Origin: Palleronia pelagia
Lineage (GTDB): Bacteria > Pseudomonadota > Alphaproteobacteria > Rhodobacterales > Rhodobacteraceae
DNA length: 64,000 nt
Reading direction: 5' to 3'
NCBI RefSeq assembly: GCF_900110115.1
Contig: NZ_FOCM01000001.1
Span: 124,001-188,000 of the forward strand
A model generated the notes under the pieces. It saw only the letters and a program-made list of their open reading frames with translations. It was not told the DNA's origin and did not search any database. Below, in pieces: positions 45,460 through 54,190 of the stretch. A program made the translations under genes and the position numbers. Within the stretch, counting starts at the first letter, position 1; the number at the start of each line of letters is the position of its first letter.

Positions 45460-45481
45460 ATACAAGTTCTTGTATACAAGA
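45460..45481. promoter_or_regulatory. MatR-type operator
   Basis: Two overlapping palindromes are visible: ATACAAG-TT-CTTGTAT (45460-45475) and TCTTGTATACAAGA (45468-45481). The second differs by one base from TCTTGTATACACGA, the site I recall as reported for Rhizobium MatR. The position between divergent matR and the TRAP genes fits. Confidence 0.75.
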
Positions 45482-45558
45482 TGAATGACCCGAGCGACAA
45501 GGTCCGTGAAAAGAGCGGTCGCCAGTCCGGAGGCGGGTCTTCAAAGGGAGGAAGACAC

Positions 45559-46539
45559 ATGAAATTCACTGCGACACTTGGCGCCGCAGCTGTGGCCGCC
45601 ACGACATTCGCTGCGCAGGCGGCAGAGCTGCGCGTCTCGCATCAATGGTCGGAAGGCGATGTGCGCCACAAGGTGGTACAGATGGTCGCCGACGAGGTTG
45701 CCGCGGCAGACGTGGATCTGGAACTGACGATCTTTCCCAGCCAGTCCCTGTTCAAGGCGCGCGAGCAATACAAGCCGCTGGCGCGCGGGCAAGTAGACGC
45801 GATCGTCCTGCCGCTGTCCTACGCGGGGGGCCTTCGCAACGCCTACAACCTGACCTTGATGCCGGGCCTGGTGAAGAACCATGACCACGCCGCGCGGCTG
45901 AACGACTCGGAGTTCATGGAAGAAATCGAGGCCATCCTGGCCGAGGACGACATCATGGTCCTCGTTCACGGCTATCTGGCAGGCGGTTTCGCCGGCAAGG
46001 AAGAGTGCGTCGTTGCCCCCGAGGATGTCGAGGGAAAGCAGATGCGCGCGGCCGGCAAGGCGTTCGAGCAGATGCTGGCGGGCGCGGGCGCGTCCATCGC
46101 CTCGATGTCGTCGGCCGAGATCTACAACGCGATGCAGACCGGCGTTCTTGACGCCGCGAACACGTCGTCGTCTTCCTTCGTGTCCTACCGCATCTACGAG
46201 CAGGTCGCCTGCTTCACACCCGCTGGCGACTACGCGCTGTGGTTCATGTATCAGCCCGTGCTGATGAACAAGTCGGTCTTCGAAGGTCTGACCGAAGAGC
46301 AGCAGCAGGCTCTGATGGCCGCCGCCGAAAAGGCGCAGGCGTTCTATCTGGAGCAGGCCAAGGCCGAGGATGGCGAGGCCCGCCAGGTCTTTGCCGATAA
46401 TGGCGTCGAGATTGCCGAGATGACGGAAGAGCAGTTCAACGCCTGGCGCGAGATCGCGCAGGAGACCGCCTACAAGGCTTTCCTGGAAGGCTCGCCCGAC
46501 GGCCAGCGCCTTCTGGATCTGGCCCTGTCGGTCGAGTGA
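45559..46539 (+). CDS. matP: Malonate TRAP transporter substrate-binding protein
   Basis: A 326-aa DctP-type protein. The Sec signal is MKFTATLGAAAVAATTFAAQA. The mature region has ELRVSHQWSEGDVRHKVVQMVADEV, GQVDAIVLPLSYAGG and KQMRAAGKAFEQMLAGAG with the conserved ligand Arg. AAAGGGAGGA precedes ATG 45559. It heads an operon with small and large permeases, malonyl-CoA decarboxylase and malonyl-CoA synthetase, which argues for malonate as ligand, as in Sinorhizobium MatPQM. Confidence 0.85.
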   Translation: MKFTATLGAAAVAATTFAAQAAELRVSHQWSEGDVRHKVVQMVADEVAAADVDLELTIFPSQSLFKAREQYKPLARGQVDAIVLPLSYAGGLRNAYNLTLMPGLVKNHDHAARLNDSEFMEEIEAILAEDDIMVLVHGYLAGGFAGKEECVVAPEDVEGKQMRAAGKAFEQMLAGAGASIASMSSAEIYNAMQTGVLDAANTSSSSFVSYRIYEQVACFTPAGDYALWFMYQPVLMNKSVFEGLTEEQQQALMAAAEKAQAFYLEQAKAEDGEARQVFADNGVEIAEMTEEQFNAWREIAQETAYKAFLEGSPDGQRLLDLALSVE

Positions 46540-46545
46540 CCCTTC

Positions 46546-46579
46546 GAGGGGCCGGGGGCGTCGCGCCCTCGGCTCCTCT
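46546..46579 (+). terminator. Intercistronic hairpin after matP
   Basis: GAGGGGCCGGGGGCG pairs with CGCCCTCGGCTCCTC (with G-T wobbles) around TCG, 6 nt after the stop codon. There is no long T-run, so it probably stabilises the matP message or attenuates read-through into the permease genes, as often seen after binding-protein genes. Confidence 0.6.
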
Positions 46580-46614
46580 TCGTTGAGGCCCTCGTCCAGG
46601 TCATCGGAGGCAGT

Positions 46615-47202
46615 ATGTCCGGTTCATCCCCCGCCCAAACCCGCGCAAGCCATGGCGGCAACCCGCTTCTGAAGGCCATCGGGCTGCTCAGCCAGTTGTC
46701 CGGCATCATCGCCGCGCTGCTGATCGTCGCGTCCATCGCCATCACCTGCCAGATGATCTTCATCCGGTTCGTCCTGAACGGGTCGACGATCTGGCAGACC
46801 GAGGGCGTCACCTACATGATGGTGGGCGCCACCATGCTTGGCTTGCCCTACGTGCAATATCTGCGGGGCCACGTGAACGTGGACCTGCTGCCGCTGATGC
46901 TGCCCGAGGCCATGCGCAAGGGGCTCGCGCTGCTGGTGCTGCTCGTGACCATCGCTGTCGTGGCCGTCATGGCATGGCACGGCTACCATTTTTGGCACGA
47001 GGCCTGGGATTGGGGCGAGACGTCGAACACGCCGTGGAACCCGAAGCTGTGGGTGCCATATCTGGCGCTGCCGCTGGGCTTCGGGCTTTACCTTATGCAA
47101 CTGGTCGCGGACCTCATCGCCGTCGTCTTCCGGGTCGAGGATCCGTTCGGTCTGCCGCCCGATGCGAGCCTGAGCGACAGCGTAGCAAAGGCGGCGGAAT
47201 AA
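46615..47202 (+). CDS. matQ: Malonate TRAP transporter small permease
   Basis: A 195-aa DctQ-type protein with four helices. The family core is MIFIRFVLNGSTIWQTEGVTYMM and YLRGHVNVDLLP; a longer loop with WGETSNTPWNPKLWVPYLAL precedes the last helix. Its stop overlaps the large-permease start (47202). Normal length, in contrast to the extended small permease at 41720. Confidence 0.86.
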   Translation: MSGSSPAQTRASHGGNPLLKAIGLLSQLSGIIAALLIVASIAITCQMIFIRFVLNGSTIWQTEGVTYMMVGATMLGLPYVQYLRGHVNVDLLPLMLPEAMRKGLALLVLLVTIAVVAVMAWHGYHFWHEAWDWGETSNTPWNPKLWVPYLALPLGFGLYLMQLVADLIAVVFRVEDPFGLPPDASLSDSVAKAAE

Positions 47203-48518
47203 TGGATCCCTTGTCGCTGGGCGCCATCGTCGCGCTTGCCACCATCGTCGTGCTGTTCTCGGGCATCTCGGTCGCCGCCGGTCTGCTGGTCGTATCGGGT
47301 GGTTTCCTGATCGTCTTCGACGGCATGTCATCGCTGAGCCTCATGCCCGAAGTGTTCTTCGGCAAACTCGACAACTTCGCGCTGCTGTCGATCCCCATGT
47401 TCATCATCATGGGTGCGGCCATCGCGTCGACCCGGGCCGGCGCCGATCTCTACGAGGCGCTTGAGCGATGGCTGACCCGCGTGCCGGGCGGCCTTGTCAT
47501 CTCTAATCTCGGCGCCTGCGCGCTTTTCTCGGCCATGTCCGGATCGTCGCCCGCCACCTGTGCGGCGATCGGCAAGATGGGTATCCCCGAGATGCGCAAG
47601 CGCGGCTATCCCGACAGCGTGGCCTCGGGCTCGATCGCGGCGGGCGGTACGTTGGGCATCCTGATCCCGCCGTCGGTGACCATGATCGTCTACGGCATCG
47701 CCACCGAGACCTCGATCGGGCGGCTGTTCCTCGCGGGCGTGATTCCCGGCTTCCTGCTGGTCGCCCTCTTCATGGCGTGGTCGCTCTATTCCACGGCGCG
47801 GTCGGGCAACATGGATGTGCTGCGGGCCAGCACCTATAGCTGGCGCCAGCGGATCGAGATCCTGCCGCGGGTGCTGCCGTTCCTCGCGATCATCCTCGGC
47901 GTGCTCTATGCCATGTATGGCGGCATCGCGACGCCGTCCGAGACCGCCGCGGTGGGCGCGCTCCTGTGCCTGGTGATCGCCATGGTGATCTACAGCCTGT
48001 GGAGCCCGCGCGCCATCTGGGGCATCCTTCGCGACAGCACGCGCGAGAGCGTGATGATCCTGTTCATCATCGGTGCGGCTGGGGTCTTCAGCTACATGCT
48101 GTCGTCGCTCTTCATCACGCAATCCATCGCCGAGTGGATCGGCGGGCTCGACGTGAACCGCTGGGTGCTGATGGGCATGATCAACCTGTTCCTTCTGGTG
48201 GCCGGGTTCTTCCTGCCGCCCGTGGCGGTGATCCTGATGGCGGCGCCCATCCTTCTGCCGATCATCACCACCGCGGGGTTCGACCCGATCTGGTTCGCCG
48301 TGGTGCTGACCATCAACATGGAGATCGGGCTGATCTCGCCGCCGGTGGGGCTGAACCTTTACGTCATCAACTCCATCGCGCCCGACATCAAGCTGAAGAC
48401 GATCCTCCTGGGATCGCTGCCCTACGTTGCCTGCATGGTCGTCGCCATCGTCCTTCTGTGCCTCTTCCCGGGGCTGGCGCTGTGGCTGCCAGACACGGTG
48501 ATGGGGGACGCGCTGTGA
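47202..48518 (+). CDS. matM: Malonate TRAP transporter large permease
   Basis: A 438-aa DctM protein with about 12 helices. Landmarks are LSIPMFIIMGAAIAST, SGSSPATCAAIGKMGIPEM, GTLGILIPPSVTMIVYG and the late EIGLISPPVGLNLYV. It starts at ATG 47202 overlapping matQ by one base. Its stop overlaps the decarboxylase GTG start (48515-48518, GTGA), so all mat genes are coupled. Confidence 0.88.
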   Translation: MDPLSLGAIVALATIVVLFSGISVAAGLLVVSGGFLIVFDGMSSLSLMPEVFFGKLDNFALLSIPMFIIMGAAIASTRAGADLYEALERWLTRVPGGLVISNLGACALFSAMSGSSPATCAAIGKMGIPEMRKRGYPDSVASGSIAAGGTLGILIPPSVTMIVYGIATETSIGRLFLAGVIPGFLLVALFMAWSLYSTARSGNMDVLRASTYSWRQRIEILPRVLPFLAIILGVLYAMYGGIATPSETAAVGALLCLVIAMVIYSLWSPRAIWGILRDSTRESVMILFIIGAAGVFSYMLSSLFITQSIAEWIGGLDVNRWVLMGMINLFLLVAGFFLPPVAVILMAAPILLPIITTAGFDPIWFAVVLTINMEIGLISPPVGLNLYVINSIAPDIKLKTILLGSLPYVACMVVAIVLLCLFPGLALWLPDTVMGDAL

Positions 48519-49762
48519 CGCTGCTGGCCGACCTTCTGGCCACCGTGTTCGAGCGGCGGCTGACCGCACGCGGCGCGGACCGCAACGATACGCGTCCCGT
48601 GCCCGAGCTGCTGGCCGACCTGGTCGGCGCGCGCGGCGAGGTGTCGGGGATGATCGTCGCCCAGACCATCCTCGCGCGGTACGCGGGGTTCGACGACGCC
48701 CGGAAGCTTGAGTTCTTCCGGCACATGGCGCACGAGATGACGATCGATCCCAGCAGCGTCCGCGAGGCTCTGGCGCGCTACGAGGCGGGGCAGACCAAGT
48801 CCAGCTACCGCGCGGTGATGCAGGCTGCCGAGCCGCCGCGGCAGGAGCTTATCCGACGCCTGAACCAGGTGCCGAACGCCACGGCCCAGCTGGTCGCGAT
48901 GCGCGCCGATCTGCTGCGGCTGGGCCGGGACGAGGACGCGCTGATGGCGCTGGATCTCGATTTCCGGCACCTCTTTTCCAGCTGGTTCAACCGCGGCTTT
49001 CTGGTCCTGCGGCCGATCAACTGGGAAACACCGGCGCGGCTTCTGGAAAAGATCATCGCCTACGAAGCGGTGCACGCCATTCACAGCTGGGACGATCTGC
49101 GCCGGCGGGTCGATCCGGGCGACCGTCGCTGCTTCGCGCTGTTCCATCCGGCGATGCCGGACGAGCCGTTGATCTTTGTCGAGGTCGCCCTGTCGCGCGG
49201 CATCCCCGGATCGGTACAGGCGCTTCTGGCCGAAAAGCGGACCATCCTGCCCGAGGCGCAGGCCGACACGGCCGTGTTCTACTCGATCTCGAATTGCCAG
49301 GCAGGTCTGGCCGGGGTCTCGTTCGGCAATTCGCTCATCAAGCAGGTGGTGACGGATCTCTCGCTCGAACTGCCAGGGCTCAAGACTTTCGTCACCCTGT
49401 CGCCCATTCCGGGCCTGTGCGACTGGATGGCGTCCGAAGGCCTGGACCATGGCGGCGACGATCCCGAGCGGCTGCGCGCGCTGGCCGCGCGCTACTTGAC
49501 CGAGGCGAAGCACAGAAGCGGACGGCCGCTGGATCAGGTCGGGCGGTTCCACCTCGGCAACGGGGCGTCGGTGCACCGGGTCCACGCGGGCGCCGATACG
49601 TCTGCCAAGGGGCAGGCCCAGTCGGCGGGCGTGATGGTGAATTACCTCTACGATCCCCATAAGATCGCGCAGAACCACGAACGCTATGCGGCCTTGAGCG
49701 AAGTCGCGGCCTCGGCCGAGATCCGCACGCTGGCCGCCGCGGCGGACAAGACAAACGCCTGA
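48515..49762 (+). CDS. matA: Malonyl-CoA decarboxylase
   Basis: A 415-aa enzyme converting malonyl-CoA to acetyl-CoA and CO2. The N-terminal helical domain runs to about residue 150 (FFRHMAHEMTIDPSSV). The catalytic acyltransferase-fold part contains FSSWFNRGFLVLRPI, EAVHAIHSWDDLRRR, FYSISNCQAGLAGVSFGN and LYDPHKIAQNHERY with the conserved His residues. It starts at GTG 48515, overlapping the permease stop. It acts after MatB in the same operon; soluble cytoplasmic. Confidence 0.9.
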   Translation: MTLLADLLATVFERRLTARGADRNDTRPVPELLADLVGARGEVSGMIVAQTILARYAGFDDARKLEFFRHMAHEMTIDPSSVREALARYEAGQTKSSYRAVMQAAEPPRQELIRRLNQVPNATAQLVAMRADLLRLGRDEDALMALDLDFRHLFSSWFNRGFLVLRPINWETPARLLEKIIAYEAVHAIHSWDDLRRRVDPGDRRCFALFHPAMPDEPLIFVEVALSRGIPGSVQALLAEKRTILPEAQADTAVFYSISNCQAGLAGVSFGNSLIKQVVTDLSLELPGLKTFVTLSPIPGLCDWMASEGLDHGGDDPERLRALAARYLTEAKHRSGRPLDQVGRFHLGNGASVHRVHAGADTSAKGQAQSAGVMVNYLYDPHKIAQNHERYAALSEVAASAEIRTLAAAADKTNA

Positions 49763-49773
49763 AGGAAAACCGC

Positions 49774-51282
49774 ATGTCGAACACGCTTTACGACGCCCTT
49801 TTCGCACCCCACGCAGACCGCTCCGATCCCTTCCTGTACCTCGCCGACGGCCGCATCATCAGCCACGCTGACTTCGCCGCGGTCGCGGCCCAGTTTGCCC
49901 ATGTGCTGACGGGCGCGGGGCTCAATCCCGGTGACCGATTGGCCGTGCAGGTGGAAAAGTCGCCCGAAGCCCTGGCGATCTACGCGGGAGCGGTGCAGGC
50001 CGGCGTCATCTTCCTGCCACTCAACACCGCCTACACGACGGACGAGCTCGAGTACTTCATCGAGAACAGCGGCGCGCGGATGCTGATCTGCGATCCGGCG
50101 AAAGCCGACGCACTGGGCCCGCTCGCCCGTGCGCAGGGTGCCGATCTGCACACGCTGGGCGCCGACGGAACCGGCAGCCTGACCGACGCGGCCAAGGCGC
50201 AGCCCACCGCTTTCGATACCGTCGCGCGCGCCGACGACGACCTTGCCGCCTTCCTCTACACGTCCGGCACCACGGGGCGGTCCAAGGGCGCGATGCTCAG
50301 CCACGCGAACCTGCTGTCGAACGCGCAGGCACTGCGGGACCTTTGGCGCTTCACCAAGGACGACGTGCTGCTGCACGCGCTGCCGATCTTCCATACCCAC
50401 GGTCTGTTCGTGGCGTCGAACGTGACGCTGCTGGCGGGCGGAGCGATGATCTTCCTGCCGAAATTCGATCTGGACCGGATCATCGCCGAGTTGCCGCGCG
50501 CCACGTCGATGATGGGCGTACCCACCTTTTATACCCGTTTGCTGGATGACGACCGCTTCGACCGGAATCTCGTCGCCAACATGCGGCTCTTCACTTCGGG
50601 ATCCGCGCCACTCCTGGCCGAAACGCACCATCGGTTCGAGAACCGCACCGGACATCGCATCCTCGAGCGCTACGGCATGACCGAGACCAACATGAACACC
50701 TCGAACCCCTACGATGGCGAACGCCGCGCGGGTACCGTGGGCTTCCCTTTGCCCGGGGTCGAACTGAAGATCACCGATCCCGAAACCGGCAAGACACTGC
50801 CGCAGGGCGAGGTGGGGCTGATCGAGGTGCGCGGTCCGAACGTTTTTCAGGGCTACTGGCAGATGCCCGAGAAGACGGCGGCCGAGCTGCGCGAAGACGG
50901 CTTCTTCATCACCGGCGATCTGGGCCAGATCGACGCCGGCGGCTATGTCAGCATCGTCGGCCGCGACAAGGACCTCATCATCTCGGGCGGCTACAACATC
51001 TATCCCAAGGAGATCGAGGTCGTCCTGGACCAGCAGCCCGGCGTGCTGGAATCCGCCGTCATCGGTGTGCCGCACGACGATTTTGGCGAGACGCCCCTCG
51101 CCGTGCTGGTCCCGTCGGGCGGGGCGCCCCCCGACACTGACGCGATTGCCGACACGGTGAAAGAGAAGCTGGCGCGCTATAAACATCCCAGCGGTTACCG
51201 CGTCATCGACGAACTGCCGCGCAACACCATGGGCAAGGTGCAGAAAAACATCCTGCGAGACCGCTTCGCCGACCCAGGCTGA
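49774..51282 (+). CDS. matB: Malonyl-CoA synthetase
   Basis: A 502-aa acyl-CoA synthetase (ANL superfamily) that activates malonate with ATP and CoA. The P-loop FLYTSGTTGRSKGAML is at about residues 161-176, the adenine-binding YGMTETNMN near 306, GDLGQID near 385, and the late catalytic Lys in NTMGKVQKN. It starts 11 nt after matA with AAGGAAAA upstream. Together matP-Q-M-B-A take up external malonate and convert it to acetyl-CoA. Confidence 0.9.
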   Translation: MSNTLYDALFAPHADRSDPFLYLADGRIISHADFAAVAAQFAHVLTGAGLNPGDRLAVQVEKSPEALAIYAGAVQAGVIFLPLNTAYTTDELEYFIENSGARMLICDPAKADALGPLARAQGADLHTLGADGTGSLTDAAKAQPTAFDTVARADDDLAAFLYTSGTTGRSKGAMLSHANLLSNAQALRDLWRFTKDDVLLHALPIFHTHGLFVASNVTLLAGGAMIFLPKFDLDRIIAELPRATSMMGVPTFYTRLLDDDRFDRNLVANMRLFTSGSAPLLAETHHRFENRTGHRILERYGMTETNMNTSNPYDGERRAGTVGFPLPGVELKITDPETGKTLPQGEVGLIEVRGPNVFQGYWQMPEKTAAELREDGFFITGDLGQIDAGGYVSIVGRDKDLIISGGYNIYPKEIEVVLDQQPGVLESAVIGVPHDDFGETPLAVLVPSGGAPPDTDAIADTVKEKLARYKHPSGYRVIDELPRNTMGKVQKNILRDRFADPG

Positions 51283-51289
51283 CCATACG

Positions 51290-52083
51290 GGACAATGGGG
51301 CAGGGCGATGACTAGCCTTCTGGGATGACCAAGCGCCCGCCCTTTCGCTACTTCAAGACCAGCCCGGAGATCATCCGCTTGGCGGTGATGCTTTACGTCC
51401 GGTCCCTCTGTCTCTTCGCAACGTCGAGGATCTGCTGCACGAACGCGGCATCGATGTCAGCCATGAGACCGTCCGCTACTGGCGACTCAGGTTCGGGCCG
51501 ATGTTCGCCGCGGAGATTCGCAAGCGTCGTATCGAGGGCATGAAGTCCAGCCGCTGGCGCTGGCACCTCGACGAGATCTTCGTGAAGATCAACGGCGAGC
51601 GGCACTATCTCTGGCGCGCCGTCGATCACGAGGGCGAGGTGCTGGAAAGCTACGTGACGAAGACCCGGGACCGGATGGCGGCTCTGAAATTCCTCAAGAA
51701 AGCGATGCGGCAGCACGGTCGCCCCGAGGCGATCGTCACGGACAGGCTACGCTCCTACGGTGCCGCGCCCAAAGAACTCGGGGCTGCAGGACGCCGGGGC
51801 ACTGGGCGATGGCTCAACAATCGAGCCGAGAATTCGCACCTGCCGTTCCGGAGAAGAGAGCGTGCGATGCTCCGGTTCCGACGGATGCGAAGTCTTCAGA
51901 AATTCGCCGCCGTTCACGCTTCGGCATCGAACCACTTCAATCAGGAACGCAGCCTCTCAAGCCGACGCCATTTCAAGCTGAACCGTACCGCCGCTCTCGC
52001 CGAGTGGCGCGGTCTCTGTGCGCGATAAAGGACAGCACCTCTTTCCTGGCAGAGACCAGTCCGCATTCGTCTGGCAGCACCCC
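51290..52083 (+). mobile_element. IS6-family insertion sequence (frameshifted transposase)
   Basis: The most complete IS6 copy here. The transposase starts at ATG 51325 (RPPFRYFKTSPEIIRLAVML). A 1-nt loss at about 51402-51404 then moves the frame to NVEDLLHERGIDVSHETVRYW and on to a continuous 51501-52028 stretch (WHLDEIFVKINGERHYLW, IVTDRLRSYG, WLNNRAENSHLPFRRRERAM) with the DDE residues. The 3' end GTCCGCATTCGTCTGGCAGC matches other copies. Probably inactive because of the shift, or the shift is a sequencing error. Confidence 0.8.
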
Positions 52084-52212
52084 GCGTGGCGCTGATCCAC
52101 GCGACCGGTCGCATCGGTCGCGAGTGGCCTCTCAAGGAATCTTCAGCTCTTTCGAAACTCCGCCGGCCCGTCGCCCGTGACTCTTCGCGTACCAAGCAAC
52201 AAGAGGGCTATC

Positions 52213-53505
52213 ATGGCACATCTGGGAACTTCCTATACATCCTTCGAGACCTTCCTGTCTGGCGCTCAGGCGTTCTACGTTGCGGACCTGTCCGCGCTGA
52301 ACTCGTCCGGTGTCGCATCCCGCGCAGTGTTGGCCGTCCGCACCGACGCTGACGGCAGTCGCTACATCAATGTCTCGATCGATGCCGAGGGACTGACGCC
52401 CGACGTCGCCCACGTCCAGCACGTCCACGGGCTGTTCGACGACGACGGCAACCCGGCCGACAGCAACGCGCCCACTATCGCGAACGACACGGATCGTGAC
52501 GGCATGGTCGAGGTGCTGGAAGGCGTATCCGCCTACGGCGACGTCATCCTCAGCCTTCCCGGGTCTGACGGTTTCCCCGTCGCTGACAGTGAAGGCCGGA
52601 TGGCATTCATCCAGAACTATGACCTGGATGTGGACGCGAATTTCGTCAGCCCTGTCACGATGACACAGTACGATGCCGACGACCTGATGCCGCTTGAGAT
52701 GCGCGAAATCGTCCTTCACGGGGTCGAGATCCCCGACGGAATTGGCGCCGGCACCGATGGCGAGGTGGATGGCGACAACGGGTACATCCCCATTCTTCCC
52801 GCCGCCGCGGGCGACATCGAGGTCGCGACGCTGGATGATGCGCTCGCCGTTCTGGCCGAGCAACGGGCTGACGCCAGCCTGAATACCATACTGGATGAGA
52901 CGGCCGACCTGTTTGACGGTGGCGTCGGAGACGATACCATCCGCGGGAACGACGGCGACGACACCCTGCTTGGTGGGGGAGATCGCGACTTCATCGACGG
53001 TGGCACCGGCAATGACATGCTCTCCGGCGGATCCGAGACCGACACGGTCTATGGTGGGGCGGGTGACGACATGATCTCTGGCGGTACGGCCGGCGATTTC
53101 CTGGTCGGTCAAGCTGGCAATGATGTATTGGCGGGGAATGCCGGAAGCGACGTCCTGTTCGGCGGTGACGGCGATGATTTCATCAACGGCGGCTTCGGCA
53201 ATGACCGCATCAATACCGGTGCGGGCAGCGACAAGGTCTATCACAGCGGTGATGCGGGCCATGGAACCGACTGGATCCAAGATTTCGACGGCGACGCCGA
53301 CACGCTGGTCTTCGGTGGCGCAGCCGATGCCGACGATTTCGTCGTGAGCAATGGTGTCACCGGCTCTGCAGGTTCGGCAGACATCGCCGAAACCTTCATC
53401 ACCCACCAATCCACGGGTCAGGTGCTCTGGGCGCTGGTGGATGGTGCCGACCTCGACTCGTTGTCCATTCAGACCGACTCTGGGGTTTTCGACCTCCTGG
53501 GTTGA
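52213..53505 (+). CDS. CHRD-like and RTX-repeat protein
   Basis: A 430-aa secreted-type protein. Residues about 20-165 resemble a CHRD domain (AHVQHVHGLFDDDGNPADS, MREIVLHGVEIPDG). From about 235 RTX nonapeptides follow (GGVGDDTIRGNDGDDTLLGG, GGSETDTVYGGAGDDMISGG). The last 85 residues (HGTDWIQDF to VFDLLG) are a diverged copy of the tails of the two RTX proteins at 20250 and 21831. ATG 52213 is used; an in-frame start 36 nt upstream lies in IS-flanking DNA. Calcium-dependent type I export is inferred. Confidence 0.82.
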   Translation: MAHLGTSYTSFETFLSGAQAFYVADLSALNSSGVASRAVLAVRTDADGSRYINVSIDAEGLTPDVAHVQHVHGLFDDDGNPADSNAPTIANDTDRDGMVEVLEGVSAYGDVILSLPGSDGFPVADSEGRMAFIQNYDLDVDANFVSPVTMTQYDADDLMPLEMREIVLHGVEIPDGIGAGTDGEVDGDNGYIPILPAAAGDIEVATLDDALAVLAEQRADASLNTILDETADLFDGGVGDDTIRGNDGDDTLLGGGDRDFIDGGTGNDMLSGGSETDTVYGGAGDDMISGGTAGDFLVGQAGNDVLAGNAGSDVLFGGDGDDFINGGFGNDRINTGAGSDKVYHSGDAGHGTDWIQDFDGDADTLVFGGAADADDFVVSNGVTGSAGSADIAETFITHQSTGQVLWALVDGADLDSLSIQTDSGVFDLLG

Positions 53506-53516
53506 TCGACAACAGG

Positions 53517-53541
53517 GGTGGGGGCACAAATCGCCCCCACC
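53517..53541 (+). terminator. Hairpin after the CHRD/RTX gene
   Basis: GGTGGGGGC pairs perfectly with GCCCCCACC around ACAAATC, 12 nt past the stop. No T-tract. Confidence 0.55.
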
Positions 53542-53629
53542 ACCCGAGGTGAAGATTCTGACTGGAGGGCATTCCGGGTCCTCCATTGGTGTCGAAGCCC
53601 ATTTTCCCGAGGTATCGCCCGCGACTTTC

Positions 53630-53706
53630 CGCGGGATGCAGCAGTCCGGTAGCTCGTCAGGCTAATAACCTGAAGGTCGTAGGTTCAAATCCTACTCCTG
53701 CAACCA
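53630..53706 (+). tRNA. Initiator tRNA-like gene with anticodon AAT (possible pseudo-tRNA or att relic)
   Basis: A 77-nt cloverleaf with initiator features: unpaired C1-A72, A11-U24 in the D stem, TCAGG/CCTGA anticodon stem, TTCAAAT T-loop and encoded ACCA end. The anticodon loop reads CTAATAA, so position 34 (53664) is A where initiator tRNA has C, giving AAT instead of CAT. The D stem has a C10-C25 mismatch and the acceptor a G4-T69 wobble. It is either a degenerate copy of tRNA-fMet or the edge of an old integration site. A serine recombinase remnant begins 23 bp downstream. Confidence 0.7.
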
Positions 53707-53728
53707 CTTTTACCGAACCATGATCGAC

Positions 53729-54018
53729 TCACCCAAGCGCACCTGGCTGCGCTTCCTCTATCATCGCGGCAATCGCCCCCTCAAGCTGCAGAACAGGCTG
53801 CCCGGCCTCAGCCGAGTGGATCGTCACGCGGTCGATAAGGCCCAGCAGGATATCCATCGCGCGGCCGCGGATTGAGGAATCCTGCAAGGTCTCGGAGAGT
53901 GCCGCGACCTTCTTGCGGTAGAGATCGGACAGGCCGGGATGCAGGCGGACCGGTGTGGACTTCGGTCCATTCAGCTGCGCTTCCAGATGCGTCTTCCGAG
54001 CCTCCTGATCTTCCAGCT
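53729..54018 (-). pseudogene. Large serine recombinase, C-terminal remnant 2
   Basis: About 96 codons ending at the stop at 53729. LHPGLSDLYRKKVAALSETLQ, RGRAMDILLGLIDRVTIHSA and LQLEGAIAAMIEEA match the far C terminus of large serine recombinases. Upstream (beyond 54020) the frame breaks into IS-like sequence. It is a different protein from the remnant at 7427. Confidence 0.7.
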
Positions 54019-54058
54019 GCTATAACAGCCCCGGCGTTCTGAACCGTCGGCAATGGCA

Positions 54059-54190
54059 TCATATGCCGAGCGCGGTGTAGCCGTTGCGGACGGCCATGCG
54101 GACCTGAAGGTCGGCGACCTGACGGTCGAAGTTCGTGCCACGCGCCGCTGGCCCAGCAGTTTCATGCAATACCTCTTCGTCTCGTCTTGG
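54059..54190 (-). pseudogene. DDE transposase C-terminal remnant (IS5-like)
   Basis: On the minus strand CMKLLGQR in one frame continues, after a 1-nt shift, as NFDRQVADLQVRMAVRNGYTALGI and a stop at 54059. This resembles the last segment of IS5-type transposases. Upstream sequence to about 54420 is too eroded to read with confidence. Confidence 0.45.

Noticed and set aside
47328-48569. 413-aa open frame antisense to matM
   Set aside because: Shadow of the large permease gene with low-complexity charged composition.
51325-51543. Programmed -1 frameshifting in the IS6 transposase
   Set aside because: IS6 elements use a single frame, and no slippery heptamer or downstream structure is evident; a simple 1-nt deletion fits better.
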